Positions 32,532 to 41,539 of a stretch of DNA of 64,000 bases are shown here, piece after piece. The position numbers were made by a program, and so were the translations under genes. This DNA comes from Bacteroidales bacterium. Lineage in GTDB: Bacteria; Bacteroidota; Bacteroidia; Bacteroidales; UBA932. Position 1 is the stretch's first letter. The number at the start of each line of letters is the position of its first letter. The stretch covers positions 1 through 64,000 of the forward strand of contig JAFZFH010000161.1 in NCBI GenBank assembly GCA_017555965.1, written 5' to 3'. The notes beneath the pieces are model-generated. The model was not told the origin of the DNA. It ran no database searches and was given only the letters and a program-made list of their open reading frames with translations.

Positions 32532-34856
32532 TTACATACGGTCTTTCTGCGATGTTCCGGCGCCGGTGCCCTTATATTTGCTCTGGGCGCTGTTGAAGCG
32601 GTAGCGGAGGGTGAGGCCGAAGTTTCTGGTGTCCAATCTGCTCCATTGATGCAGTGCGTAAGTGTCACTGAACATTCTGACAGAAGTTGTCTGGTCATCG
32701 AATATGTCGTTTGCGAAGATCTCTACAGTCAGCGCATCTTTCAGGAAACCTTTCCTTAAAGATACATTGAGAGAGTTCTGGCTCTTGTCCATCCGGTACA
32801 CTCTGCTGTCTCCCTTTCCCTGGTAAGTGTAATCTACATTAAGCATGAAGCCTTTCGGCAGGGTCAGGGTGTTACCGAAGGAGAAGACAGGAATCGCCCT
32901 GTTCAGTTCTATATCTTCGTCGTTTGATATCACTGTCAGCCATTGCTTGACCAATGCAACTGTAATTCTCGGGTACCAGATGCCTATCGTAGGAGATGCA
33001 GAAACCATCACCTGCATTGTAGGGATGTTCTTGTCAAAGTTATCATAGTAGATGAGGATGGCATCGCTGTTGTCTTTCTGCACTGTTACTCTGTGGAGGA
33101 TGGCATCCTTTATCAGCTGATAGCTTACTCCTGCCTGGATGAATTTCCATACGGCAGTGAGTGAAACATCATGGTTCATCTCAGGCCTGAGCAGAGGATT
33201 TCCCTGCTGCATGCTGTATCGGTCTATGTATATAAGCGAATTGCTCAGATAACTGTAGTGTGGTCTTGTCGTCTTCGCAGAGTAGTTGAGGAGGAACTGG
33301 AACTGTCCCACTGCAGCGTTGAAAGATGCATTAGGGTAGAAGTTGTCATATTTCCTGCTCTGGTCCTTCTTCAGTACATCATTTTCGTAGTAGTCGAAGC
33401 CGATGTGTTCATATCTTACGCCAGCCGAGATGCTTCCGAACTTCAGTGGGTATATGTATTCCATGTATGCACTGAACTCGGTTTCGTTGATCTTCGTATG
33501 TGCGGTCGGTACAAAACCTTCATTGTTGATGTAATCATCTTCACGATGGGTATCTGCATATTCGCTTCCTGCTGTGAGGAGACCGTTGAACAGAGGGTAG
33601 GTGAGTGTCAGCTTGGCAGCATAAAGCCTGTTGTGAGTCTGGCTTTCTGTGTGCATGATGCGGTTTTCCTGCAGCTCGCTCTGCTCATCGTATAATGTTT
33701 TGGATTCGCTCCTGTTATCGTGGAAGTCAGCATTGAAGTCGATGTTCATCTTGCCGACAGTTCCATTGTAGTACATGTTGACCTGATGGGTCGGAGCAAG
33801 TCCCGAACTTCCGGTTGATTTTGTGTTGGTGTTGTCATCCAGGACTCCGTTCAACCAAGCCTTGGCATAACTGTCCTGATATGTTGACATATCTAACATG
33901 AAGTCAGGTCTGTATCGAAGACCGACTGAGTGTCTGTCACTGATCTGCCAGTTCAGACCCAATGTCGGGGTCAGATTCCGGATTTTGTTTGTGAAGATTC
34001 CCGTCTGTTCTGTTTCAAGTTTCTGGGATGACTGAAGTGTCTGAAGCATGTCAGTTTCCTGAAGATTCTCATTCTTTGTATAAACGACAGAACCGAAAAT
34101 GTCCAGTCCCTTGTGTCTGTAGTTCATGTTAACCGTCTCGTTCAGGTCTGTGTTTTCCGACTGCCATACGCTTGAACGGACATCGAAGCTGAAACCGTCT
34201 CCGACTCTCTTGATTGTCTGGATTCTGATTACAGCCTTGACTGTCGCATCATATCTGGCTCCCGGGTTCTGGACGACATCCACAGACTTGATTTCGCTTG
34301 AGTTGAGCTGCTCGAGCTCAGAGTTGTCTCTGACCTGTCTGCCGTTGATGTATATTACTGGTGCTCCTTTACCGATGACTTCGATTCCGCCATCCTTTGA
34401 GATGATTCCTGGCAGTTTCTTGAGGACATCATTGGCTGATCCGGCCTTTGCTAGGACGCTGTTCTCAATAGGAGTTACATATGCATCTCCTTTGATTACA
34501 GTTTTCGGGAGATAGCCTTTCACCACAGCCTTGCCCAGCATTTCCGTGTCAGGAACCATCTTGATGGTTCCGAAATCTGTCCCCTTTATCGGTGCATGGT
34601 ATGATTCATAACCGATGAAGGATATCTGTATCATTTGGGACTCCGGAACATTGTTCAAGGTGAAGATTCCGAGAGTATCAGTCATGGATCCGCTAAGATA
34701 AGTGGAGTCTGCTTTCTGGAGCATTATATTTGCAAATGCCAAAGGCTCGTTGTTTTCGTCCACAACCTTGCCCTTCAATGTCTGTGCTGACGCATTGAGC
34801 GAAAGCATTATTAATAAAAGGGGAGTGATGATCTTGATGATGATTCTTTTTGACAT
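32532..34856 (-). CDS. TonB-receptor-like outer-membrane beta-barrel protein
   Basis: A 774-residue outer-membrane protein with a signal peptide (to about residue 24), a carboxypeptidase-regulatory-like domain (LKGKVVDENNEPLAFANIML, about 27-110), a plug-like domain (ENSVLAKAGSANDVLKKLPGI...VIYINGRQV) and a large C-terminal barrel ending LTLRYRFN. This is the outer-membrane beta-barrel family related to TonB-dependent receptors. No SusD partner is adjacent. It is the last gene of an operon with two PspC proteins and a PadR regulator, an unusual setting for a transporter and more suggestive of an envelope-stress function. Confidence 0.88.
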   Translation of the reverse strand: MSKRIIIKIITPLLLIMLSLNASAQTLKGKVVDENNEPLAFANIMLQKADSTYLSGSMTDTLGIFTLNNVPESQMIQISFIGYESYHAPIKGTDFGTIKMVPDTEMLGKAVVKGYLPKTVIKGDAYVTPIENSVLAKAGSANDVLKKLPGIISKDGGIEVIGKGAPVIYINGRQVRDNSELEQLNSSEIKSVDVVQNPGARYDATVKAVIRIQTIKRVGDGFSFDVRSSVWQSENTDLNETVNMNYRHKGLDIFGSVVYTKNENLQETDMLQTLQSSQKLETEQTGIFTNKIRNLTPTLGLNWQISDRHSVGLRYRPDFMLDMSTYQDSYAKAWLNGVLDDNTNTKSTGSSGLAPTHQVNMYYNGTVGKMNIDFNADFHDNRSESKTLYDEQSELQENRIMHTESQTHNRLYAAKLTLTYPLFNGLLTAGSEYADTHREDDYINNEGFVPTAHTKINETEFSAYMEYIYPLKFGSISAGVRYEHIGFDYYENDVLKKDQSRKYDNFYPNASFNAAVGQFQFLLNYSAKTTRPHYSYLSNSLIYIDRYSMQQGNPLLRPEMNHDVSLTAVWKFIQAGVSYQLIKDAILHRVTVQKDNSDAILIYYDNFDKNIPTMQVMVSASPTIGIWYPRITVALVKQWLTVISNDEDIELNRAIPVFSFGNTLTLPKGFMLNVDYTYQGKGDSRVYRMDKSQNSLNVSLRKGFLKDALTVEIFANDIFDDQTTSVRMFSDTYALHQWSRLDTRNFGLTLRYRFNSAQSKYKGTGAGTSQKDRM

Positions 34857-34867
34857 ATGTTTGTTAT

Positions 34868-35926
34868 CTATGCAATTATTACGAATGTACCGAATGCCTC
34901 AATTGCAATCTTTCCCACATAAACAGCAAATACAAAGATACTGATGACCCATGAAATGAAGATTACAAGTCCAGGTCTCCATGAAGGGTACTTCAGGTTG
35001 AAGGTAAGCATCACTCCGTTATATATGAACCAGAGGCTCATGATGCCCACGATGACGACAAGCATTACCCAGAATGTTTCATTATTCATAAGCAGGTCTG
35101 AAACAAACTGCTCTTCTGCAGAATGGATGCCCCACTCATCGATGCTGTCTGCAATCTCATGGCTTACTATAGTAGATGTAGATGGAATGAATACGCTGCC
35201 TGCCATTCCTCCGAAGCCCATGAGCATAAGCATGATTCCGATGAAGATGCCTCCGACTCTAGTAATTGCCTTTATAGCAGGGGATTCTGATGTTTCCTTA
35301 ATTTCTTTCTTGAAATCGAATCCGTTGTCCTTATATCCTTCAAGGTCAACCGGCCTGCCCGTCATTTCTCGTTTCTGTTCGTCGGTACGTGCTGCCGGCA
35401 TCGCAATCCAAAGGCCGATATAAGCAAGAACCGGAATGAAAAAATATGGACCGTCTCCATCAATCGTGCATATGAATGTAATGAAGAAGATGATTATCAG
35501 TGCAATTCGGAAAAGTACCTTGTCAAGTCCGAAATATGCTCCGAGGCCGCTGCACACGCCTCCGAATACCTTGTTCTCGACGTCTCTGTAAAGCCTCTTT
35601 GTCTGCCAGCTTCTTTTTGGGTCCGGAGTTTCAGTCTTTGTCTCTTCCGTCGCAGTCTCTGTATCATCCTGTGCGAGATCCTTCGGATTTCCGATACGCT
35701 GCTTGATGTCATTGATCATATTCAGGTCAACGACCATTCCGCTCACGCACTTTTCGCGAAGAATTTCTGCGATGCGCTCTTCTATATCTGAAACAATCTC
35801 ATCCGCATTGGAATTGTTCTTGAATGCTGCCTTTATATCGTTCAGGTATGTGCCCAATTCAGCATATGCGTCTGTCTCTATTGTAAATGCATATCCTGAA
35901 AGGCTTATGTTTTCAGTTGTCTTCAT
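34868..35926 (-). CDS. PspC-domain membrane protein, long form
   Basis: A 352-residue protein with an N-terminal soluble region (ISLSGYAFTIETDAYAELGTYL, to about residue 100), a PspC domain (KRLYRDVENKVFGGVCSGLGAYFGLDKVLFRIALII) and further membrane helices to the C-terminus. The N-terminal region is clearly paralogous to the shorter PspC protein two genes upstream. The start is ATG 35926, seven bases after the PadR gene; a longer frame would overlap it. PspC proteins sense and relay membrane stress. The order here is PspC, PadR, long PspC, outer-membrane barrel. Confidence 0.88.
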   Translation of the reverse strand: MKTTENISLSGYAFTIETDAYAELGTYLNDIKAAFKNNSNADEIVSDIEERIAEILREKCVSGMVVDLNMINDIKQRIGNPKDLAQDDTETATEETKTETPDPKRSWQTKRLYRDVENKVFGGVCSGLGAYFGLDKVLFRIALIIIFFITFICTIDGDGPYFFIPVLAYIGLWIAMPAARTDEQKREMTGRPVDLEGYKDNGFDFKKEIKETSESPAIKAITRVGGIFIGIMLMLMGFGGMAGSVFIPSTSTIVSHEIADSIDEWGIHSAEEQFVSDLLMNNETFWVMLVVIVGIMSLWFIYNGVMLTFNLKYPSWRPGLVIFISWVISIFVFAVYVGKIAIEAFGTFVIIA

Positions 35927-35933
35927 CTTAAGT

Positions 35934-36284
35934 TTATGCTTTAGAACCGTTTCTGATAGTTTCAATGCCTCGTGCAAGTTCATCCCATGCTGCATCAAGC
36001 TCATTGAGCTGCTCCCTGCCGTAGTCTGTAATCATGTAGTACTTCCTAGGAGGTCCCTGAGTCGATTCCTCCCATCTGTAGTTGAGAAGTCCGAGCTTCT
36101 TCAGACGTATCAGCAGGGGATAGATGGTACCCTCGGCCACGATTATGTTCACGTCCTTCATCTTCTGGATGATCGACGAGGCATATTCGTCACCGCAAGC
36201 CAGGATAAGAAGAATGCTGTACTCCAGCACGCCTCGTCTCATCTGGGTCTTATTGTTTTCTATTATGCCTGTGTTGATTTCCAT
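35934..36284 (-). CDS. PadR-family transcriptional regulator
   Basis: A 116-residue winged-helix regulator of the PadR family: RRGVLEYSILLILACGDEYASSIIQKMKDVNIIVAEGTIYPLLIRLKKLGLLNYRW is the DNA-binding domain, and ESTQGPPRKYYMITDYGREQL is the typical wing. PadR proteins are usually repressors that respond to small molecules or stress. It lies two bases after the first PspC gene and seven before the second, so it probably controls its own operon; the promoter box at 36924-36931 would be its target. Confidence 0.92.
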   Translation of the reverse strand: MEINTGIIENNKTQMRRGVLEYSILLILACGDEYASSIIQKMKDVNIIVAEGTIYPLLIRLKKLGLLNYRWEESTQGPPRKYYMITDYGREQLNELDAAWDELARGIETIRNGSKA

Positions 36285-36286
36285 AA

Positions 36287-36856
36287 CTACTGTCCGGTTG
36301 TAAATCTTCTGATGTTTTCAGCATTGACAGGGATGCCTCTGAGTTCACATTTCTCTGCAGCTGTCTTAGCCTGAGGAGCAGCTATCCATATCACGATATA
36401 GATCCATAATCCGGCAGAACCGCATATCAGAGCAACCAGGAAGATCACTCTTATAAGCGTCACATCGACTCCAAGAAAGAGGGCAAGTCCTGAACATACT
36501 CCTGCGATCTTCTGTCCGTCAGGATCTCTGAAGAGCTTTCTGACCGGCTTTTCTCCATCAGTTCCGCTGTAGTGGTATTCACCATCAGTGTTTGCGGTTT
36601 CCCTGTAACCTTGAGGATAGCCGATCTGCTCGATGATTACCTTGATCATTTTCATGTCGACAACTTCTCTTCCTCCAAGTCTGCCTTTCAGGATGTCTGC
36701 AATCCTGGCCTCCAGCTCGTCCATCACTTCAGTCTTTGAGCTGCTTGAATCAAGTGCTCCTTTGAATTTTACAAGGTAGGCATCCAATGCTCTGTAAGCA
36801 TCTTCGTCGATAGTGAAGCTACATCCACCGATCGCTACATTAACCGTACGTTTCAT
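36287..36856 (-). CDS. PspC-domain membrane protein, short form
   Basis: A 189-residue protein starting MKRTVNVAIGGCSFTIDEDAYRALDAYL. The N-terminal soluble part (1-100) is paralogous to the long PspC protein; the C-terminal part is a PspC domain (RKLFRDPDGQKIAGVCSGLALFLGVDVTLIRVIFLVALI) with two membrane helices. The ATG at 36856 is chosen because the longer frame crosses the promoter box. It is the first gene of a four-gene operon with padR. Confidence 0.88.
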   Translation of the reverse strand: MKRTVNVAIGGCSFTIDEDAYRALDAYLVKFKGALDSSSSKTEVMDELEARIADILKGRLGGREVVDMKMIKVIIEQIGYPQGYRETANTDGEYHYSGTDGEKPVRKLFRDPDGQKIAGVCSGLALFLGVDVTLIRVIFLVALICGSAGLWIYIVIWIAAPQAKTAAEKCELRGIPVNAENIRRFTTGQ

Positions 36857-36923
36857 ATTTTTCTGTATTACTTTATTTAATATCGTGGTGAGTGCAGATA
36901 GCATGATCTGCGCCATTGCGATA

Positions 36924-36931
36924 CAAAGATA
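36924..36931 (-). promoter_or_regulatory. Promoter of the PspC-PadR operon
   Basis: On the minus strand TATCTTTG is preceded by TTG about 21 bases upstream, a good Bacteroidota promoter. The leader is about 60 bases. Confidence 0.65.
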
Positions 36932-37035
36932 TATAAATTTTAGAATACCTTGCAACACAAGGTACTGAAATATTCAGTGATGTCAAGCATATTTAGGAAT
37001 TCTTTTTGAAATCATCGCGGAAGATGATGATTTTT

Positions 37036-37710
37036 ATGGAAACTTCAGACAGATATGCAAGAATGGAGGAGAGGGGAGACATCACATTGATGAAAGGTGT
37101 CGCCCACGGTGATATAGAGGCTTTTGAGGAACTCATGGACAGGTATCTCGACCTGGTCTCGAGGACATCCTTCAGGATATTATGCGACAGTGAGGACAGT
37201 GAATATGTCACGGTCAGAGTGTTTACTTCTTTGTGGTATGATGTCCTGGACTATGATGACCGTTTTACTGTAGGCGAGTGGCTCTTGAGAAAGACCTTCG
37301 CTTTCAGCAGGATGAGAATATTGAGACGACGCGTCCTGCATCTGTTCGGAATAGCAGACAGCCTGTTCATCAATGTCTCTCCTACTGTTGATGATCAGGA
37401 TGATTATGTGACCAAGCAGGCCTGGACACTTCATTGCAGAGCTGTGTCCCATATGACTCCGCTACAGATTTATGTGTACGCGATGTGTATCCTTGACGGT
37501 ATGTCCGAAGATAAGGTGGCATTTACGATAGGGGTGTCAAGACATAGGGTGCGTACAGCTCTTGATAAGGCTGAAGAGAAGGAGCGCTCCGAGCTTAGAA
37601 TGTACGGCAAGGAGAATGAATACTACCGTTACAATGCCTTTCTGCGCAAAGTTTCAGACATGTTTACCGATATGGACAAACTTAAGAAAATGATTATATT
37701 TGCAGTCTGA
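37036..37710 (+). CDS. Divergent ECF sigma-factor-like protein
   Basis: The protein resembles an ECF sigma factor but is divergent. Region 2 is visible as VAHGDIEAFEELMDRYLDLVSRTSFRIL with a poorly kept core-binding patch (SEDSEYVTVRVFTSLW). Region 4 is MTPLQIYVYAMCILDGMSEDKVAFTIGVSRHRVRTALDKAEEK, a helix-turn-helix. The start is uncertain: in-frame ATGs at 37024, 37027 and 37036 are possible, and the TTG at 37006 is unlikely. The gene is divergent from the PspC operon and followed by a porin gene whose promoter box lies inside its 3' end. It may regulate either neighbour. Confidence 0.68.
   Translation: METSDRYARMEERGDITLMKGVAHGDIEAFEELMDRYLDLVSRTSFRILCDSEDSEYVTVRVFTSLWYDVLDYDDRFTVGEWLLRKTFAFSRMRILRRRVLHLFGIADSLFINVSPTVDDQDDYVTKQAWTLHCRAVSHMTPLQIYVYAMCILDGMSEDKVAFTIGVSRHRVRTALDKAEEKERSELRMYGKENEYYRYNAFLRKVSDMFTDMDKLKKMIIFAV
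37695..37702 (+). promoter_or_regulatory. -7 box TATATTTG for porin gene
   Basis: Full match inside the end of the sigma-like gene. It is followed by a small hairpin CAGTCT/AGACTG (37703-37708 and 37715-37720) at the predicted transcript start. Confidence 0.5.
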
Positions 37711-37722
37711 AAAAAGACTGAC

Positions 37723-38892
37723 ATGAAGAAACTGGCATTGATGCTCCTTCTGCTTCTGCCTTTATTGGCAAATGCCCAGAACGAGCCCCTTATATCACAT
37801 AACGACTCCACAAAAACATTGTTCAATAACACAGGTCGTTTCAAATCCCATATCAACCTTGAGTTCGCTGCATCTGCGAATGCATATTTTACTGAGAACA
37901 GGTTCGACGAGAGTTCGTTCAAGATGAACCGAGTGCGACTCGAGATCATCGGACGCCTGAACGGTAATCTTTCTTATCATTTCCGTCAGTCGTTCAACAA
38001 GTACAGCAACCCGTACGCTGTCGACAACATGTCTTCATCGATCGAATATGCATACATCACATGGCATCATGAAGATAAGTTCGACCTGGTTGCCGGCAAG
38101 CAGTATCTTGCTGTCGGTGGGTATGAGGCATATGTAAATGGATTGAAAGTCAGAGAGTTCAGTGACTTCAACAATAACTTTGACATCTATCAGACAGGTG
38201 TCATGGGAGTCATGAAGTTCTCTCCTACACAGCATCTTGTACTTCAGGTAGCGAACAACCGCAGTACTGTGGATAAGGATGTGTATCTTTATGGGCTTCC
38301 AGAAGGAATTGAAAGCTCCAAGCTGCCTATTCTTACGACAGCGTGCTGGCACGGCTGGTTCGCTGACAGCGCAGTCCATCTCATGTATTCAGCTTCTGTG
38401 GGTAATCTCGCCAAGGGCAAGAACCTCTATTATCTGATGTGTGGAAACGTCTATGAAAAAGGTCCGATATTGGCTTATCTCGATGTGATCTATGCCCGTT
38501 CTGCACTCGATAACCAGCAGAGAATCACCACCCTTCAGAATAATATGTCAGTGGCGCCGGTAACCGCTCAGAATGTAGAGTACTTCACTGTAATCGCCAA
38601 TATGGATTACAGGTTCCATCCTAAATGGAACGGCTATCTCAAAGGTGCATATGAGACAGCAGGAGTCTATGAGGAAAACGGTGTCTTTGCTGCAGGCAGA
38701 TATACCACATCATGGAATGCCCAGGCATGTCTGGAGTGGTTCCCGTTCACAAGTGACTCAGGTTTCAAGGTGTTCCTTCACTATCTCTACAAGGGTTACA
38801 ACCTGACAGAAAAAGCAAATGCGCTGGGAGCGGTGCTTCCGCATACCCAACGCATATCTCTTGGTATCCAGTATATTATTCCTGTACTATAG
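37723..38892 (+). CDS. OprO/OprP-like outer-membrane porin
   Basis: A 389-residue protein with a signal peptide (MKKLALMLLLLLPLLANA) and a beta-barrel. Features typical of the OprO/OprP phosphate-selective porin family are KMNRVRLEIIGRLNGNLSYHFRQSF, the long-strand pattern throughout, and the aromatic C-terminal strand ISLGIQYIIPVL. The name phosphate-selective comes from Pseudomonas; ion preference is not deducible here. The location is the outer membrane. The 3' end overlaps the convergent yicC gene by six bases. Confidence 0.85.
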   Translation: MKKLALMLLLLLPLLANAQNEPLISHNDSTKTLFNNTGRFKSHINLEFAASANAYFTENRFDESSFKMNRVRLEIIGRLNGNLSYHFRQSFNKYSNPYAVDNMSSSIEYAYITWHHEDKFDLVAGKQYLAVGGYEAYVNGLKVREFSDFNNNFDIYQTGVMGVMKFSPTQHLVLQVANNRSTVDKDVYLYGLPEGIESSKLPILTTACWHGWFADSAVHLMYSASVGNLAKGKNLYYLMCGNVYEKGPILAYLDVIYARSALDNQQRITTLQNNMSVAPVTAQNVEYFTVIANMDYRFHPKWNGYLKGAYETAGVYEENGVFAAGRYTTSWNAQACLEWFPFTSDSGFKVFLHYLYKGYNLTEKANALGAVLPHTQRISLGIQYIIPVL

Positions 38893-39774
38893 GATATTGA
38901 GACTCTGTTCCTTGATCTTCTCAAGGTCATCCTTCATCTTCACTACAATCTTCTGGATCTCTGTGTGATTTGCCTTTGATCCGGTTGTGTTGATTTCTCG
39001 TCCCATCTCCTGCGCGATGAATCCGAGTTTCTTGCCTGGATTCGGCTCGTTTGCGATAGTATCAAGGAAGTACTTGCAGTGCTGACGGAGACGAACCTTC
39101 TCCTCGTTGATGTCGAACTTCTCAATGTAGTAGATCATCTCCTGCTCGAGACGGCTCTGGTCCGGCTCTGCCTTCAATTCGGCAAAACGGCTGAGGATCT
39201 TTTCTCTGATTGCCTCTGTGCGTGCTGTCTCGTACTGCTCGATCTGACGTGAATACTCCATGATGTCCTCAACATTAGAAGTCACATCCTTATAGAGCAC
39301 TTCTCCTTCATGAGCACGGAAAGTATTGATGTTTGCGAGCGCCTCATCAATGCATGCCTCGACTACAGGCCAATTGTCTTCAGTGATCACATCCTGTTTT
39401 CTTGCATCCATTACTTCTGGCATACGAAGGATAAGTGACATCAGGTCATTAGGATTGTTGATCAGGAGACTTGATGTGCCGACCTTCTGGCTGAGTGCAG
39501 AAATCTGCTGGAAATACTCCATCGCGAGGTCCATGTTGATCTTCTTTGCGCCGTCTGCCGCATTCGGCTCGTATGTTACGAAGAAGTCGATGTTTCCGCG
39601 GGTGAGTTCAGCTGCAATCTTCTGACGGACAGCCATCTCCTTATCCTTAGGGAGCATTGATGTCTTGATGCTTATGTCGGCAGTCTTTCCGTTCAATGAA
39701 CGTACCTCGACTGTAATCTTTCCTGTCTCCAACAAGGCCTCTGCCTTGCCGTATCCTGTCATTGACTTTATCAT
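38887..39774 (-). CDS. yicC: YicC/YloC family endoribonuclease
   Basis: The family start MIKSMTGYGKAEA is exact, followed by VEVRSLNGKTADISIKTS, and the C-terminal DUF1732 part LGFIAQEMGREINTTGSKANHTEIQKIVVKMKDDLEKIKEQ, the conserved nuclease end. YicC-family proteins are metal-dependent endoribonucleases involved in RNA turnover. The length of 295 residues is standard. It is a single gene with a promoter box at 39802-39809, divergent from glnS. Confidence 0.95.
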   Translation of the reverse strand: MIKSMTGYGKAEALLETGKITVEVRSLNGKTADISIKTSMLPKDKEMAVRQKIAAELTRGNIDFFVTYEPNAADGAKKINMDLAMEYFQQISALSQKVGTSSLLINNPNDLMSLILRMPEVMDARKQDVITEDNWPVVEACIDEALANINTFRAHEGEVLYKDVTSNVEDIMEYSRQIEQYETARTEAIREKILSRFAELKAEPDQSRLEQEMIYYIEKFDINEEKVRLRQHCKYFLDTIANEPNPGKKLGFIAQEMGREINTTGSKANHTEIQKIVVKMKDDLEKIKEQSLNIL

Positions 39775-39801
39775 ATTGTATGATTTTCTGATTTACGCTC
39801 G

Positions 39802-39809
39802 CAAAAATA
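39802..39809 (-). promoter_or_regulatory. -7 box TATTTTTG for yicC
   Basis: Full match on the minus strand, about 28 bases before the yicC start. Confidence 0.55.
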
Positions 39810-39863
39810 CTGAAAAATCCGTATATTCGCAGGATTATTTGCAAATTCATTATTACCAGAGAT

Positions 39864-41534
39864 ATGGAAGAGGTAAACAAAGAACTCAACGAGACCAGAA
39901 ATCTCAATTTCCTTGAGGAAATCATTGAAGCGGATCTCGCTTCAGGCAAGTGTGAAACCGTGATGACACGTTTCCCACCTGAGCCAAACGGATATCTTCA
40001 CATCGGACATGCGAAGAGTATCTGCATCAACTTCGGTCTTGCAAAGAAATATGGCGGAAAGACAAACCTCCGCTTCGACGATACAAACCCTGTAAAGGAG
40101 GATACCGAGTACGTAGACTCGATCAAAGAAGATATCAAATGGCTCGGCTTCGAGTGGGAGAACGAGCGTTATGCATCAGACTACTTTGATCAGCTTTATG
40201 ACTGGGCAGAGGAACTGATCAAGAAGGGACTTGCATATGTTGACGACCAGACTCAGGAGGAGATCCGTGCAGGTCGTGGAACAGTTCAGGTTCCTGGAAC
40301 AGAGAGTCCATACCGCAACAGAAGCGTTGAGGAGAACCTCCAGCTGTTCCGTGACATGAAGGCAGGAAAGTATGCTGACGGTGAGAAGGTTCTTCGTGCG
40401 AAGATCGACATGGCTCATCCTAACATGCTTTTCCGTGACCCTCTCCTTTACCGTATCATCCACACACACCACCACCGTACAGGTGACAAGTGGTGCATCT
40501 ATCCGATGTACGACTATGCCCATGGCCAGTCAGACAGTATCGAGAACATCACACATTCGATCTGTACTCTCGAATTCGACGTACACCGTCCTCTCTACGA
40601 CTGGTTCATCGACAAGTTGGAGATCTTCCCGTCACATCAGTATGAGTTCGCAAGACTCAACCTTACATACACTGTGATGTCGAAGCGCAAGCTTCTTGAG
40701 CTTGTGAAGAATAACTTCGTAAGCGGTTGGGATGACCCACGTATGCCGACCATCTGCGGTATCCGCCGTCGTGGTTATACTCCTGAGTCTATGCGTCTGT
40801 TCGCAGAGAAGGTGGGTGTTGCAAAGCGAGAGCAGCTCATCGACCTCCAGCTGATGGAGTGGTGTGTACGTCAGGACCTCAACGAGCGTTCAAACCGCTA
40901 CATGGTGGTTCAGGACCCTGTGAAGCTTACAATCACAAACTGGGAGCCGGGCAAGGTAGAGTGGTTCGATGCTCCTCTCAACCCTGCAGATCCTGAAGGA
41001 CCTACACGTAAGGTTCCTTTCACAGGTGAGGTATATATCGAGAGAAACGACTTCATGGAGGAGCCTCCTAAGAAGTACTTCCGTCTCAAGCCGGACGGAG
41101 AGGTGCGTCTCAAGTATACTTACATCATCAAGTGCCAGGAGGTTGTGAAGGATGCAGAAGGCAACATTATAGAGATCAAGTGTACTTACGATCCGACTTC
41201 TAAGCCGGGAGCGGGCGAGTGGCGTACAGTAAAGGGAACAATCCATTGGGTGTCTACCGAGCATGCTAAGGAGGTTGAGCTCCGTCTCTACGACAAACTC
41301 TTTACTGAGGCACAGATGGGACAGATTCCTGAGGGACAGGACTACAAGAACTATCTTAACCCAGAGTCTCTCGTAGTGTCAAAGGGATACGCTGAGCCGG
41401 CACTCCTTGAGGACAATTCAGGTATTGCAGTTCAGTTTGAGCGCGTAGGTTACTTCTTCAAGGACTACGACAGCACACCTGACCACTTCGTCTTCAACAA
41501 GACAACGTCTCTTAAGGACAGCTTCAAGTTCTAA
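39864..41534 (+). CDS. glnS: Glutaminyl-tRNA synthetase
   Basis: GlnS charges tRNA-Gln in the cytoplasm. The class I HIGH motif is at residues 46-49 in PPEPNGYLHIGHAKS, and the KMSKS counterpart is VMSKRKL near 271. The C-terminal anticodon-binding barrels are present, as in EVYIERNDFMEEPPKKYFRLKPDGEVRL. The length of 556 residues is normal for GlnS, and the Gln-specific LRFDDTNP segment separates it from glutamyl enzymes. It is a single gene. A direct GlnS means tRNA-Gln does not have to be made by the amidotransferase route. Confidence 0.97.
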   Translation: MEEVNKELNETRNLNFLEEIIEADLASGKCETVMTRFPPEPNGYLHIGHAKSICINFGLAKKYGGKTNLRFDDTNPVKEDTEYVDSIKEDIKWLGFEWENERYASDYFDQLYDWAEELIKKGLAYVDDQTQEEIRAGRGTVQVPGTESPYRNRSVEENLQLFRDMKAGKYADGEKVLRAKIDMAHPNMLFRDPLLYRIIHTHHHRTGDKWCIYPMYDYAHGQSDSIENITHSICTLEFDVHRPLYDWFIDKLEIFPSHQYEFARLNLTYTVMSKRKLLELVKNNFVSGWDDPRMPTICGIRRRGYTPESMRLFAEKVGVAKREQLIDLQLMEWCVRQDLNERSNRYMVVQDPVKLTITNWEPGKVEWFDAPLNPADPEGPTRKVPFTGEVYIERNDFMEEPPKKYFRLKPDGEVRLKYTYIIKCQEVVKDAEGNIIEIKCTYDPTSKPGAGEWRTVKGTIHWVSTEHAKEVELRLYDKLFTEAQMGQIPEGQDYKNYLNPESLVVSKGYAEPALLEDNSGIAVQFERVGYFFKDYDSTPDHFVFNKTTSLKDSFKF

Positions 41535-41539
41535 ATAGC

